DNA from: Lachnospiraceae bacterium
GTDB lineage: Bacteria > Bacillota > Clostridia > Lachnospirales > Lachnospiraceae
Assembly: GCA_902363445.1 (NCBI GenBank)
Contig: CABJAB010000007.1
Coordinates: 62,001-126,000 of the forward strand
Reading direction: 5' to 3'
DNA: 64,000 nt
Under the pieces are notes generated by a model. It was not told the origin of the DNA. It did no database searches and saw only the letters and a program-made list of their open reading frames with translations. This document shows, in pieces, positions 8,172-17,371 of the stretch (within the stretch, counting starts at the first letter, position 1; every line of letters begins with the position of its first letter). The position numbers and the translations under genes were made by a program.

Positions 8172-8909
8172 ATGCTGAAGATCGTGATCTGCGATGACAA
8201 CATAAAAGATTTGATGAGTACAGAAAAAATGCTGATCAGGTTTCAAGAGCTTTATCAGCAGGAACAGTGGGAATGGGAGAAGTTTACAGATTCCAATATG
8301 CTTTATAACAAGGTTGAGTCGGGAGATTTGGCCGATATCTATATTTTAGATATGCTCATGCCGGTCAAGAGCGGCATTGAGATAGGCCGGAGGATCCGGG
8401 ATATGGGCAGGGATCGGGTGATCATCTATACGACAACATCGGATGACTTTGCTCTGGATGCATATGGGGTGCAGGCGGTAAGGTATCTGCTGAAGCCCTT
8501 AAAAGAAGAATATTTTTATGAGGCTATGGAATATGCGTTTGCAGCAGTGAACACAAAGGATGAACTGCTGTTTCCACTGAAAACGCAGGAGGGGATTCTC
8601 TCTTTGCCCCATTCTAAAATAGTGTATGTGGAAAATAAAGACAGAACGCTTCATATACACTTGGAGGACGGCAGAGTCATGAAAAGCCTGTTCATCAGGA
8701 CGAGCTTTGGAGATGAGATTGGGAACCTCTCGGAGGATCCTTCTTTTCTGCAAGTACATAAATCTTTTATTGTCAATCTGAGATATGCGGAAAAGCTGAA
8801 ACAGAACGGTTTAGAGATGAGGAACGAGGATACCGTGCCTATAAGCAAAAAGAGATATATGGACGTGAAGAGAAAGTACCTGTCCTATATGGCGGATAAG
8901 TACCGATAG
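8172..8909 (+). CDS. LytTR-family response regulator (AgrA/ComE-like)
   Basis: The 245-aa product has a receiver domain (1-120) with acidic residues D8/D9 and phosphoacceptor D60 (YILDMLMP), followed by a LytTR DNA-binding domain (about 140-240) with FLQVHKSFIVNL and the terminal KKRYMDVKRKYL. It is followed after 14 nt by a GHKL histidine kinase, forming a quorum-sensing or AgrAC-type pair. No AgrB/AgrD genes are visible nearby, so the signal is unknown. The probable target is the large surface protein that follows. GGAG precedes the ATG. The 12-mer GTGATAGAATAT occurs at 8061 and again overlapping the start codon at 8162. Confidence 0.92.
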   Translation: MLKIVICDDNIKDLMSTEKMLIRFQELYQQEQWEWEKFTDSNMLYNKVESGDLADIYILDMLMPVKSGIEIGRRIRDMGRDRVIIYTTTSDDFALDAYGVQAVRYLLKPLKEEYFYEAMEYAFAAVNTKDELLFPLKTQEGILSLPHSKIVYVENKDRTLHIHLEDGRVMKSLFIRTSFGDEIGNLSEDPSFLQVHKSFIVNLRYAEKLKQNGLEMRNEDTVPISKKRYMDVKRKYLSYMADKYR

Positions 8910-8923
8910 AGGAGGAATGCCGG

Positions 8924-10213
8924 ATGCAGGCATATAGTTTGATTTCCTATATTATAAGTTATGGTTTTTTAATGGCGTATTTTCTTTTGTTCATTGGGCT
9001 GAAATATACGAAAAAGAAATCTCTGGCCATATGCGCCATATCCGCCTCCGGCTCCTGCGTTATGGAATGTTTACTCCTATATGTGTTTTCTGGCAGCTCT
9101 TTTTTCTATGTGACAGCGACTTTGATCCAGATCTTCGTCACGCAATTTACCGCGGTATTCATTTCAAAGACGAGGGACAGCAAAGCGGTCTTTACTGGTC
9201 TGAGCGGATCCAATTATGTGATGGCAGGCGGGATCGTCGGAGCGGTCGTGGAAATCTATTCAGGAAGCGGCATTCTGGCCATACTTGCCAATGGAATGAC
9301 ACACTTCCTGCTTCTTTTGATTCTCGTTATTAAAATAAGAAAGATTTATCTGAGCTTTTTCGAAAAGAGAGATATGGGGAAATGGTGGGGTCTGTGCCTG
9401 ATCCCTTCTCTTTTTTACAGCTGCTTTTGTTTTCTTGCCATGTTCCCGAATTCTCTTCATGATGACCATCAGAATATACTGGGGGTCATATTGCTTCTGA
9501 TCACCATGTTTGTCTCTTATATCGTGATATTCCGTTACGTGGAGAATGAGACGAAAAGAAGCGAACTGTACTGGGAAAATGAGCTGTTTGAATCTTATAT
9601 ACATGGACTGGAGTCCCAGTATAAGGCGGTGGAAAAGGCTGAGTACAATTTAAGGATCCTGCGCCATGACATGCGCCATTACATAGGAATCATCAATACT
9701 CTGCTGGAACAGAAGGAATATGATGAGGTTAAGAAAATCATAGGGAACGTGTCAGAAGTGATCTCGGATAATAAGATCAGGAAGTACTGTGAAAATATAA
9801 AAGTGAACAGTATCGTCTCTAACCTGATGGAAAAAGCGGACGGGCTCGGCGCATCTGTAAATGTTAAAATGACGGTACCAGAAAGGGTGCCGGTGGACGA
9901 TCTGGAGCTGGCATCGGTGGTCGCGAATCTGCTGGAAAACGCGCTGGACTCTGTAGAAGAGCTGAAAAAAGAAGAAAGGTCTGTGAGCCTGCTCGTGCGA
10001 TGTGCGGACAGCCGCCTGATCATAGAAGCAGAGAACCGATGCGGGAAGGAAGTACAGATGAATCCGATCACAAAGCTTCCCGTGAGCCAGAAGGGAAAAG
10101 GACATGGGATAGGGCTGCAGAGTGTGTCTGCCTTTGCGAATAAGCTTGACGCTGATTTTGACTGCTACTGTGAGGATGGGACGTTCACGGTCAGGCTGCT
10201 TGCGAATTTTTGA
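8924..10213 (+). CDS. GHKL sensor histidine kinase (AgrC/ComD-like)
   Basis: The 429-aa product has about six N-terminal membrane helices (to about residue 205), then a cytoplasmic kinase core. The phosphorylated histidine is H248 in RHDMRHYIG, the form seen in AgrC-type kinases. The N-box follows (VVANLLENALDSVEEL) and the G-box is GKGHGIGLQSV. The polytopic sensor fits peptide or membrane-signal detection. It is cotranscribed with the LytTR regulator. AGAGGAGG precedes the start. Confidence 0.92.
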   Translation: MQAYSLISYIISYGFLMAYFLLFIGLKYTKKKSLAICAISASGSCVMECLLLYVFSGSSFFYVTATLIQIFVTQFTAVFISKTRDSKAVFTGLSGSNYVMAGGIVGAVVEIYSGSGILAILANGMTHFLLLLILVIKIRKIYLSFFEKRDMGKWWGLCLIPSLFYSCFCFLAMFPNSLHDDHQNILGVILLLITMFVSYIVIFRYVENETKRSELYWENELFESYIHGLESQYKAVEKAEYNLRILRHDMRHYIGIINTLLEQKEYDEVKKIIGNVSEVISDNKIRKYCENIKVNSIVSNLMEKADGLGASVNVKMTVPERVPVDDLELASVVANLLENALDSVEELKKEERSVSLLVRCADSRLIIEAENRCGKEVQMNPITKLPVSQKGKGHGIGLQSVSAFANKLDADFDCYCEDGTFTVRLLANF

Positions 10214-10244
10214 CCGCTTTTTGCGAAGAACTGGCAAAAAGCGG
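10214..10244 (+). terminator. 11-bp perfect hairpin between kinase and surface-protein genes
   Basis: CCGCTTTTTGC and its exact complement GCAAAAAGCGG separated by 9 nt. The hairpin begins right at the end of the kinase gene. No U-tract follows, so termination is uncertain; partial termination or 3'-end protection is possible. Confidence 0.45.
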
Positions 10245-10269
10245 CGAATAATAATCTCCTGATAAAATT

Positions 10270-10275
10270 TATAAT
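10270..10275 (+). promoter_or_regulatory. -10 element for the surface-protein gene
   Basis: TATAAT 46 nt before the start codon. The position 17 nt upstream reads AATAAT and has no -35 match, as expected for an activator-dependent promoter. Control by the adjacent LytTR regulator is an inference; no clear paired LytTR boxes were found. Confidence 0.45.
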
Positions 10276-10320
10276 AGTACTTGAAATACCAAAGAGAAAA
10301 ATCAGGGGAGTGAAGGACAA

Positions 10321-13300
10321 TTGAAAAAATCCAAGAGAACGCGTAAATTTCTTTTAAGAGTAGTATCCTTGATACTATTCTTTATTTTAATGTGCCCGGA
10401 CATGGGGGCGCTGTCCGCCAGAGCAGAGACGCCGGGAGCCGGAAGCGACAAATCAGCGCTTCTCAGTGAGCCGGCCGCGACGGTCTCACAGGGCGGAAAG
10501 GAAATAAAAGACAGAGAGGAAATTGACTATAAAAAGGATATTGATATCTACATATCCTTTTCGTTTCCAGTGATCGGAGATCTTGAAATAAACCGGGATG
10601 AAACAGATACGTATATAAGCGGCGGAGACTTTGCGGTAATAGAGCTTCCGGACGCGCTTGAGCTGGTGGAGCTTAAAAATGTTCCCCTGAGCTTTGGCGG
10701 AACGGTCGTGGGAAATCTCACGAAGGATGAGACGGCGGACAGCCCAAGGGCAAAGATCGTGTTCACGGAAGCCGTCAATGAGGAGAGCATCAACGGAGCG
10801 ATGGCCGGCTTCAGCATGACGATGAGACTGGACGCCGTAAATGACGGCGAAGATGAGATTGTAAAGGATATCGGTATCTATGATAAGACATTTACGGTCA
10901 GGATACCTCCGAGGGTGACCGTCATCACTGGAGAAAAATCAGGAGCGGCCGATGTATCGAATCAGGAGATTTCCTGGACGATCAGAGTGAATGCGGATAA
11001 AGAAGGCGGAGCTTCCGATACAGACGGAGATTTAGCCGGATATACGTTTATGGATAATTTGGCCGGCGTAGGAGAATATGTGGCGGGATCTTTTCGGATA
11101 GGGGAAAAGGAAGACGGCGCCGGTGCGGTAGAAAAGATGCCCGTTTATGGCGCCGATGGAGTGCTTTCCTACACGTTTGCATCGGGCGAACCTGAGGGGA
11201 CTTCTTATTTGGGAACGAGGTATCTGTTCTTTAAGACGGCGATACCTGATGAAAAATATTATGCGAGCGGGCAGCAAAAAATAAAAAATACGGCAGAGAT
11301 TAAAGATAAGAAGGATTCTCTATCAGCAGTTCTTGAGACAAGCGTCCCTTTCACTGTGGATTGGATCAGTAAAGAAGGCGCGGTGGTCGGCGAGGGAATC
11401 GGTCCGGACGGAGTATATGATCCTTCGGAGCGCCGGATAGAGTGGAAGATCTTTTTAAACGGAAAATTGAACAATGCGGTATTGGAAGATGATCTGCCAA
11501 AAGGCCTGGAATATGTGAGCGCTTCAGCCGCTGAGTATGACGCTGCGGCACAGGAATATGGGCAGCCTGTCCAGATTGGAGCGGATAAAGTGACTGTGAC
11601 GGGGAATCCTGCCGAAGGGCAGAAGATATCCTGTTCAATGGGCAATACCTCAGGTAAGAAAATGGTGACGATACTCACAAAGGTGACCGACAGTGAGATC
11701 ACAGGGAAAAAGAAGATCACTTTCGGCAATACGGCCCAAATACGCGGAACAGGCACGGCGGGAATAAAGAGCAATCCGGCCAGCGTGACAGTGGGCGTGG
11801 GTACGATAGAAAAATCGGTTCAGAATTACGACCGGATATCACATCGTATGGATTGGAAGGTTGTAATTGATACGAAAAAGCAGATGCTGGGAGGCGGGCT
11901 TCGAGTCCTCGACCTGATGGTTTATGGGGACAAGGCGCTGGACTTCAATGCCATAGACGGAATCCAGGGCGGATTTGGGGATCAGAGCAGCCTGTCCTAT
12001 GTTTCCGAAGATGAGATAAAAAAACTCACCCCCCGGTATGATCAGCGCATCCAGACAGATTCTTTTGCATCTTCTTCCGATCTGGCAACTAAAGTATATA
12101 CTTTGAGGATAGGAGGCGAGGCCGTTGCCGACCTGATGGTGGTGACAAGTGGAAGCGGCGGAGAGATCGGTGTTTCAGAAGCTTCGGAGTATACTTATTC
12201 TACGGTGGTATGCAATCCAAATTACTATGCGGGAAACGGAGAGCACCGGATTGAAAATACGGCCTCGTTATTTTCTTATAACATAGAAATAAACAGCAGC
12301 ACGGCCTCTAAGACCATAAATAGCGATATGCTGGGGAAGGACACACTCAACAGAGAAAGTGCGTCTGTGATCAGCGCAGCGGATACCGAAGCCGGCGGTG
12401 CGGAGGCGGTCCTCGCGGTAAACAGTCCGGCATCGGGAAAAGAAAGCTGTTTTGACTATGTGGACAAGTCGGTCATTTACCGGATTCATGTGAATGCGAA
12501 TGAGCTAAAAGACGTTACAAATGACATCACTGCCGTTGACGGGAAAACCGTCGGAAATTATAAACTGCAGGATACCTTGCCGGAGGGATGGGAATTTAAG
12601 AAAATAAAGGGAGAGGACTATTTCCTGGTTTATGAAGGCGCCGGAAACGGCGGAAAGGTGAACGCGTCTTCTCTGGTATCTGGTGAGCAGGAACTCAAGT
12701 CAGTCTTAGAGATCACAGGGCCGGTTCAGCCGTCGGATGATAACAGCGGTGAAAGCATGACATTTGATTTTAAGAGTCTGAAAAAATCCTATGTCATCCT
12801 GGTTAAAGCAGGGCCAAATGAGGATACGGCAAAGGGGTATTTTTCTAAAAACGGGGATACTTCGGCGGCCAACCAGGTTAAGTTAATAGATAATGAGAAC
12901 ATTACAGTCCCGACAAAAGCTTCGGCAGACGTAAAGATAAAGAGCTCGGCGATTTCCAAAACCATCAAGGAGGAATTTGAAGCAGACGAATATTTGAAAT
13001 GGAGGATCGAGTATACCCCATATGACCTGACTTATCAAAATATCTGTATCAAGGATGACCTGCCGATGGGCCTGGACCTCAGAATTGACTCAAAAGGGAA
13101 CCTTCTCATTGGGGAAGACGGAGATATCAACATCAGGATAGCTGAGATGAGGCTTAAGAGCGACGGGACATATGAAGAAGGAAATAACATTGCTCTGCCT
13201 GATCCGGATGTCCTGACCTATGACAATTACAGCAGAGAGCTTACGTTTATCCCACCGGATTCCGGAAAGGCCTACTGCCTGGAATACGTCACAGATATAA

Positions 13301-15306
13301 CTGGAGACGGAGGAATGAACGTAAACAATACGGTTTCCTTATATTTGAATGACGGAACGGCTGAAAGTACAGGCCAGAAATATCCCATCAGCAATGTGTC
13401 GTATGGCGCGCTTTTCAGGAGGGCCGGGTGGTTTAAAATCAACAAGACAGACGGTGATACGGGAGATTTTATTAAGGGGGCGAAATTCACGCTGTATTCC
13501 CCTGAGGGAACGGTAATTCGGGAAGCCGTGACAAATGAAAAAGGAGTCTTATATCTGAAAGCCCTTCCGGACGGCGATTATATACTCCGGGAGACGGGGA
13601 CGCCTGCGGGGTATGCTCCATTGGTAAAAGAGTATGCGGTCCATGTGGAGAAGGACGGAACGGGCGCGCCTCATACGAGTATTGATGGTGAGGACACAGA
13701 AGAAATAAATATACAGAACTTTAAAGAGGGGACAGTGGGGAATCTTCTTATCACGAAAGCAGTAGCCGGTTCGGGAGGAGATGAAACCGCGGAGTTCGAT
13801 TTTACGGTAACGTTTAAAGGCCTAAGTGATGCGGAAATGACGGACACCTTTTCTTACGTCATATCAGACGGAGACGGAAATACGCTGAAGAAAGGGAGCG
13901 TGGCCAGCGGCGGTATCGTAAGCCTCTCTCATAGGCAGAGTATTAAAATTTTTGATATCCCCAAGCAAACAAAATATGAGGTCACGGAAAAAGATTATAC
14001 GGCAGAGGGCTATATTACTGCCATTACAGGAGATGCAGCCGGAACCATCATTGCAGATACTACAAAGTCCGCGGTATTTACCAATGTAAAGAACGTTGGA
14101 GGGCTGACCATCAGCAAGGTCGTGACAGGAAGTGGCGGAGATAAGGACCGTAAGTTTGAGTTTAATGTGGAATTTGATGCTGCGGGGATCTATACCTATA
14201 CGGGAACAGGGGGCGCTGCAGGAGGGACTATAAAAGACGGCGGATCCGTAGAGCTGAAAGACGGACAGAGCATTACCATCAATGGGCTGCCGGAAAATAC
14301 TTCTTATAGGGTGGAAGAGAAAGATTACTCTCAGGAAGGATATGATACCGTTACAACAGGAGACGCTGGAATCATCATAAATGAGATGACGAGCGCCGCG
14401 TCCTTTGTCAATTCGAGAAATCTGGGAAACCTGGAGCTTCGTAAGACCGTGGAAGGAAACGGCGGGGACAAGGAAAAGGAGTTTGAATTTACTGTGCTTT
14501 TCGACGGGCCGGGAAAAGATAAAATATATACATATACCGGAAAAGGGATGGCAGACAGAACGGTCAAAAGTGGGGACACGGTCAAACTTAAGCATGGCGA
14601 TTCCATAATGATCGAAGATATCCCGGAAGGCACCGGATATGAGGTGCGGGAATCGGATTATTCCAAAGAAGGATATGTAGCCGCACGGACGGGTGACACA
14701 GGCGTCATAAAGGATGGCATTACGTCGGAGGCGGACTTTGTCAACATAAAAAATACAGGCACTTTGGGGATATCTAAGACAGTGGAAGGCTCCGATGGGG
14801 ATAAGAGCAGACAGTTTGAGTTCACGGTGACATGGGACGGCCCGGATAAAGAACGCTCATTCAGTTACAGGGGCTGCGGAGTGGACGACGGAATGATTAA
14901 AAGCGGTGATACCATAGAACTAGCGCACGATCAGTCCATCGTGATAGAGGGACTGACGGAGGGCACGGCTTATCTGGTCAAAGAACGGGATTACAGTGAA
15001 GAAGGATACGCCGCAGCCGCGTCAGGAGAGGAAGGAAAAATCTCTTCTGATACGGCAAAGGTGGCCCATTTCGTTAATACAAAACAAGAAACGAAGGAGA
15101 ATCCGACGGCAGAAGGGAATAAGCCGGAAAATACAGACAAGGGGCAGCCTTTGAAAAAGCCGGCTTCTGTGCCGGAAAAGGGCGAAGGAAAAGATGCGGT
15201 GAAAACAGGTGATACGGCGCCGCTGCTGCCGGCGGCAGGTATCATGTTCGCCGCGGCAGGATTATTACTCATTATGGTATTCAGAAAAAAATGGAATAAG
15301 GGCTGA
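10321..15306 (+). CDS. Large CnaB-like surface protein with VKTGD-type anchor
   Basis: Secreted cell-surface adhesin of 1661 aa, TTG start with GGGGAGTGAAGG upstream. A signal peptide (about 1-35, ending SARA) is followed by about 1000 residues of beta-rich adhesin-like domains. Next is a SpaA/CnaB-type domain (about 1040-1125, KINKTDGDTGDFIKGAKF). Then come four tandem repeats of about 110 aa starting near residues 1140, 1260, 1369 and 1480, each with a GGDKxxEFEF-type motif. The C-terminus has a KTGDTAP motif, a hydrophobic helix and a basic tail, a sortase-type sorting signal without the usual LP. Domains of this type often form internal isopeptide bonds. It follows the LytTR/GHKL pair, which probably controls it. 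Confidence 0.88.
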   Translation: MKKSKRTRKFLLRVVSLILFFILMCPDMGALSARAETPGAGSDKSALLSEPAATVSQGGKEIKDREEIDYKKDIDIYISFSFPVIGDLEINRDETDTYISGGDFAVIELPDALELVELKNVPLSFGGTVVGNLTKDETADSPRAKIVFTEAVNEESINGAMAGFSMTMRLDAVNDGEDEIVKDIGIYDKTFTVRIPPRVTVITGEKSGAADVSNQEISWTIRVNADKEGGASDTDGDLAGYTFMDNLAGVGEYVAGSFRIGEKEDGAGAVEKMPVYGADGVLSYTFASGEPEGTSYLGTRYLFFKTAIPDEKYYASGQQKIKNTAEIKDKKDSLSAVLETSVPFTVDWISKEGAVVGEGIGPDGVYDPSERRIEWKIFLNGKLNNAVLEDDLPKGLEYVSASAAEYDAAAQEYGQPVQIGADKVTVTGNPAEGQKISCSMGNTSGKKMVTILTKVTDSEITGKKKITFGNTAQIRGTGTAGIKSNPASVTVGVGTIEKSVQNYDRISHRMDWKVVIDTKKQMLGGGLRVLDLMVYGDKALDFNAIDGIQGGFGDQSSLSYVSEDEIKKLTPRYDQRIQTDSFASSSDLATKVYTLRIGGEAVADLMVVTSGSGGEIGVSEASEYTYSTVVCNPNYYAGNGEHRIENTASLFSYNIEINSSTASKTINSDMLGKDTLNRESASVISAADTEAGGAEAVLAVNSPASGKESCFDYVDKSVIYRIHVNANELKDVTNDITAVDGKTVGNYKLQDTLPEGWEFKKIKGEDYFLVYEGAGNGGKVNASSLVSGEQELKSVLEITGPVQPSDDNSGESMTFDFKSLKKSYVILVKAGPNEDTAKGYFSKNGDTSAANQVKLIDNENITVPTKASADVKIKSSAISKTIKEEFEADEYLKWRIEYTPYDLTYQNICIKDDLPMGLDLRIDSKGNLLIGEDGDINIRIAEMRLKSDGTYEEGNNIALPDPDVLTYDNYSRELTFIPPDSGKAYCLEYVTDITGDGGMNVNNTVSLYLNDGTAESTGQKYPISNVSYGALFRRAGWFKINKTDGDTGDFIKGAKFTLYSPEGTVIREAVTNEKGVLYLKALPDGDYILRETGTPAGYAPLVKEYAVHVEKDGTGAPHTSIDGEDTEEINIQNFKEGTVGNLLITKAVAGSGGDETAEFDFTVTFKGLSDAEMTDTFSYVISDGDGNTLKKGSVASGGIVSLSHRQSIKIFDIPKQTKYEVTEKDYTAEGYITAITGDAAGTIIADTTKSAVFTNVKNVGGLTISKVVTGSGGDKDRKFEFNVEFDAAGIYTYTGTGGAAGGTIKDGGSVELKDGQSITINGLPENTSYRVEEKDYSQEGYDTVTTGDAGIIINEMTSAASFVNSRNLGNLELRKTVEGNGGDKEKEFEFTVLFDGPGKDKIYTYTGKGMADRTVKSGDTVKLKHGDSIMIEDIPEGTGYEVRESDYSKEGYVAARTGDTGVIKDGITSEADFVNIKNTGTLGISKTVEGSDGDKSRQFEFTVTWDGPDKERSFSYRGCGVDDGMIKSGDTIELAHDQSIVIEGLTEGTAYLVKERDYSEEGYAAAASGEEGKISSDTAKVAHFVNTKQETKENPTAEGNKPENTDKGQPLKKPASVPEKGEGKDAVKTGDTAPLLPAAGIMFAAAGLLLIMVFRKKWNKG
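13738..15085 (+). repeat. Four tandem domain repeats within the surface-protein gene
   Basis: Units begin near 13738, 14098, 14425 and 14758. Each encodes a start like GxLxISKxVxGxGGDK, a middle GxSVxLxxGxSIxIxxxP and an end FVNxKN. The units have diverged at the DNA level, so the array is not a recent amplification. Confidence 0.85.
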
Positions 15307-15322
15307 AAGGGTGTCCGTTATG

Positions 15323-15357
15323 GCCGGCTGGTGTAAAAACCAGCCGGCTGTTTGTAT
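15323..15357 (+). terminator. Rho-independent terminator after the surface-protein gene
   Basis: GCCGGCTGG pairs with CCAGCCGGC across an 8-nt A-rich loop, followed by TGTTTGTATT. It ends the surface-protein transcript 17 nt after its stop codon. Confidence 0.8.
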
Positions 15358-15450
15358 TATCATACCCAAGGGCATCCCTTAATTTATGCCCTGCGGGCAG
15401 GCGCACTTCGTGCGGCAAGGTATATTTATGAAAATATATGTCGTATATAA

Positions 15451-15479
15451 TTGACATAAAGGAAAATATATAGTACTAT
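15451..15479 (+). promoter_or_regulatory. Promoter of the XRE regulator gene
   Basis: TTGACA at 15451-15456, a 17-nt spacer and TACTAT at 15474-15479, about 70 nt before the XRE gene. The surrounding DNA is markedly AT-rich. Confidence 0.75.
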
Positions 15480-15549
15480 ACTTTTAGCTGCATTTCGTTT
15501 TACAATTGAGGGATTTTATATGTGTTTCTAAATGACTGGGGGTATGAAT

Positions 15550-15762
15550 ATGGCAAGAAATATTGCGATAAAAGTTGCCAGGGCTGAGAAAGATATGACT
15601 CAGACTGCGCTGGCGGCAGCGGTCGGGATATCGCGCCAGACGATGAATGCCATCGAGCAGGGAGAATATAATCCGACCATAAGGCTTTGCCGCGCTATCT
15701 GTAAGGTGCTAGGAAAAACTTTGGATGAACTGTTTGGGGAGGATGACCGGTATGAGCAATAA
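15550..15762 (+). CDS. Small XRE-family HTH regulator
   Basis: A 70-aa single-domain Cro/CI-type DNA-binding protein: NIAIKVARAEKDMTQTALAAAVGISRQ, then MNAIEQGEYNPT. This is the YozG-like class that usually pairs with a downstream membrane-protein gene. I chose the ATG at 15550 because GGGGGT lies 7-8 nt upstream; ATGs at 15532 and 15544 are also in frame. It overlaps the next gene by 11 nt, indicating translational coupling. Confidence 0.87.
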   Translation: MARNIAIKVARAEKDMTQTALAAAVGISRQTMNAIEQGEYNPTIRLCRAICKVLGKTLDELFGEDDRYEQ

Positions 15763-16192
15763 TTATGATGAAAAACAGCAGATGGATCGTGGAAAGGGTT
15801 TTCAATATGGTTTTATAGCCGCCATAGCTATAGATGCGCTTATTTATTTAGCAGAGGGCGCCATGGGAATGAAGATAGACGGCTTTGCGTCTTTTCTAAT
15901 TCAGGTTTGGACTCCGCTGACAGTGTGCATGCTGACCTTTATCGTTAAAGATGCCATGAACGGCATTCGGGAACAGACAGGCAGGATGTTGGCGGTTGGT
16001 TACGGATTTTGCGGACTTTTTATGCTGTGTCTGGCGGCGGCACATGTCATCAGCGGAAAAGAGGCCTTCATCAGTAACGGGGTCATAACAGAAGAAGCGG
16101 GACATTTATATATTGCGGTCTGTATGATCGCCGCCAGTGTCACATATTGGATCAGGCAGAAGCTGAACCAAAAGAAATATGATGAAGAATGA
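15752..16192 (+). CDS. Membrane protein coupled to the XRE regulator
   Basis: Hypothetical 146-aa protein with about four transmembrane segments (near residues 20-38, 46-64, 80-100 and 118-136). A short charged N-terminus and a lysine-rich C-terminus are probably cytoplasmic. It overlaps the XRE gene (ATG at 15752, upstream stop at 15760-15762). Such HTH/membrane-protein pairs (DUF6773-like and relatives) are common in Clostridia; their function is generally unknown. No enzymatic motif is visible. Confidence 0.75.
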   Translation: MSNNYDEKQQMDRGKGFQYGFIAAIAIDALIYLAEGAMGMKIDGFASFLIQVWTPLTVCMLTFIVKDAMNGIREQTGRMLAVGYGFCGLFMLCLAAAHVISGKEAFISNGVITEEAGHLYIAVCMIAASVTYWIRQKLNQKKYDEE

Positions 16193-16217
16193 AAAACTGC
16201 AAGAATTACAGAGAAAT

Positions 16218-16769
16218 CTAGTCTGCAAGGAGTGATTCTATCTCCTCCCTTATTTTTTGGATAGAAGTGGTAGGCTCAAACCGTGACTGGATTTGGCCGT
16301 CCCTGCTGATCAAAAACTTTGTGAAGTTCCATTTGATATCGCCAGTTTCCTTGTAATCAGGCATTTCTTTTTCCAGGATTTCATCCAGACGTCCGGCAAG
16401 GGGATGGCTTGGATCAAATCCCTTGAATTCCGTATGAGCGGTCAGATAACGGTAGAGTGCGGAGGCATTCGGGCCGTTCACATCGATTTTTGCCATGACC
16501 GGAAACGTGACTCCATAGGTAAGGCTGCAGAAGGACTGTATGCTGTCATCAGTACCAGGCTCCTGACCGTGGAATTGATTGCAGGGGAATGCCAATATCT
16601 GAATCCCCTGGTCTTTATAGGACTGGTATAGCTTTTCCAGTTCCTCATATTGCGGAGTGAACCCGCATTTACTGGCGGTGTTCACGATGAGCAGGACCTG
16701 CCCTTCATAGTCGGAAAGAGGGACAGATTTTCCGTCAGCCGCTTTTACTGAAAAATCATAAATGTTCAT
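16218..16769 (-). CDS. Glutathione peroxidase-family thiol peroxidase
   Basis: Cytoplasmic peroxide-reducing enzyme, 183 aa. The peroxidatic cysteine is C35 in NTASKCGFTPQY, with FPCNQFHGQEPG and KWNFTKFL supplying the conserved Gln, Trp and Asn. It has Cys, not selenocysteine, and bacterial members of this form usually use thioredoxin as the reductant. The usual FGxQEPG loop reads FHGQEPG. Monocistronic on the minus strand, with AGGATGATATC before the start. Confidence 0.93.
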   Translation of the reverse strand: MNIYDFSVKAADGKSVPLSDYEGQVLLIVNTASKCGFTPQYEELEKLYQSYKDQGIQILAFPCNQFHGQEPGTDDSIQSFCSLTYGVTFPVMAKIDVNGPNASALYRYLTAHTEFKGFDPSHPLAGRLDEILEKEMPDYKETGDIKWNFTKFLISRDGQIQSRFEPTTSIQKIREEIESLLAD

Positions 16770-16923
16770 GATATCATCCTTTCAAGACAAAGAGAATAAA
16801 CGAGATTCATTTTAGTATTAGAAAAAACGGAGAAATTATGCGGAAAGCATCAGAACGAAAGAAGAGCCCTTCTGCGGCCCTTTTAAGTGAGTTATGGAAA
16901 TAAAAAATAAACAGCATGATACT

Positions 16924-17184
16924 TTACAGGCGGCATGCCTCCAGCCTTTGAATCAGTAATTGCCTGATCTCCTCCGGGGAGGACATAGGACAATCTTTTC
17001 CCGTCAGATAAATAAACGCATCCCGCCATTCCTCGGCGCTGTACGTGTTTGCCTCGTAAGATTCCAATAAATGAATCAGCTTTTGCGTCTGAGTATAGAC
17101 TATTTTGTTCAGATCCGAAATGTACATACAGTCCATGTTTGCTGCCAGTGATTCCAACAGGCCTAATTTATTTTCTTTTTCCAT
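16924..17184 (-). CDS. Hypothetical small protein
   Basis: 86 aa, predicted largely helical. Family not recognised. It has acidic and polar helices with the pattern LESLAANMDCMYISDLN and TYSAEEWRDAFIYLTGK, and two further cysteines late in the protein (C79-type positions within KDCPMSS and LEACRL). No signal peptide or membrane helix. The coding quality and the GGGGTTGACTGCAG before the ATG support a real gene. It lies downstream of the serine recombinase in the same direction. Confidence 0.6.
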   Translation of the reverse strand: MEKENKLGLLESLAANMDCMYISDLNKIVYTQTQKLIHLLESYEANTYSAEEWRDAFIYLTGKDCPMSSPEEIRQLLIQRLEACRL

Positions 17185-17219
17185 CTGCAGTCAACCCCTA
17201 TAATTTATAAAGTATTTCT

Positions 17220-17322
17220 AAGTACACTACAAAACACTTGTGATTTTGTAAGAAAAAAGGTATAATTTATATTAATTTCCACCATATAATGACAAATAAT
17301 GGTAGTCTTTATAAGTGTACTT
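17220..17322. other. Short inverted repeat beside the serine recombinase
   Basis: AAGTACACT at 17220-17228 and AGTGTACTT at 17314-17322, a 9-bp perfect inverted repeat spaced by 85 AT-rich nt. It lies between the recombinase stop and the start of the 86-aa gene. It could be a recombination or operator site, or chance in AT-rich DNA. Confidence 0.35.
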
Positions 17323-17371
17323 TCACGTATGCGAAGGTGTAATTTTACAAACTTTTATAAAATTTTGCAAG

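Noticed and set aside
17220..17322. Inverted repeat as a proven recombinase crossover site
   Set aside because: Only 9 bp in AT-rich DNA, with no second matching site seen; kept only as a low-confidence feature.
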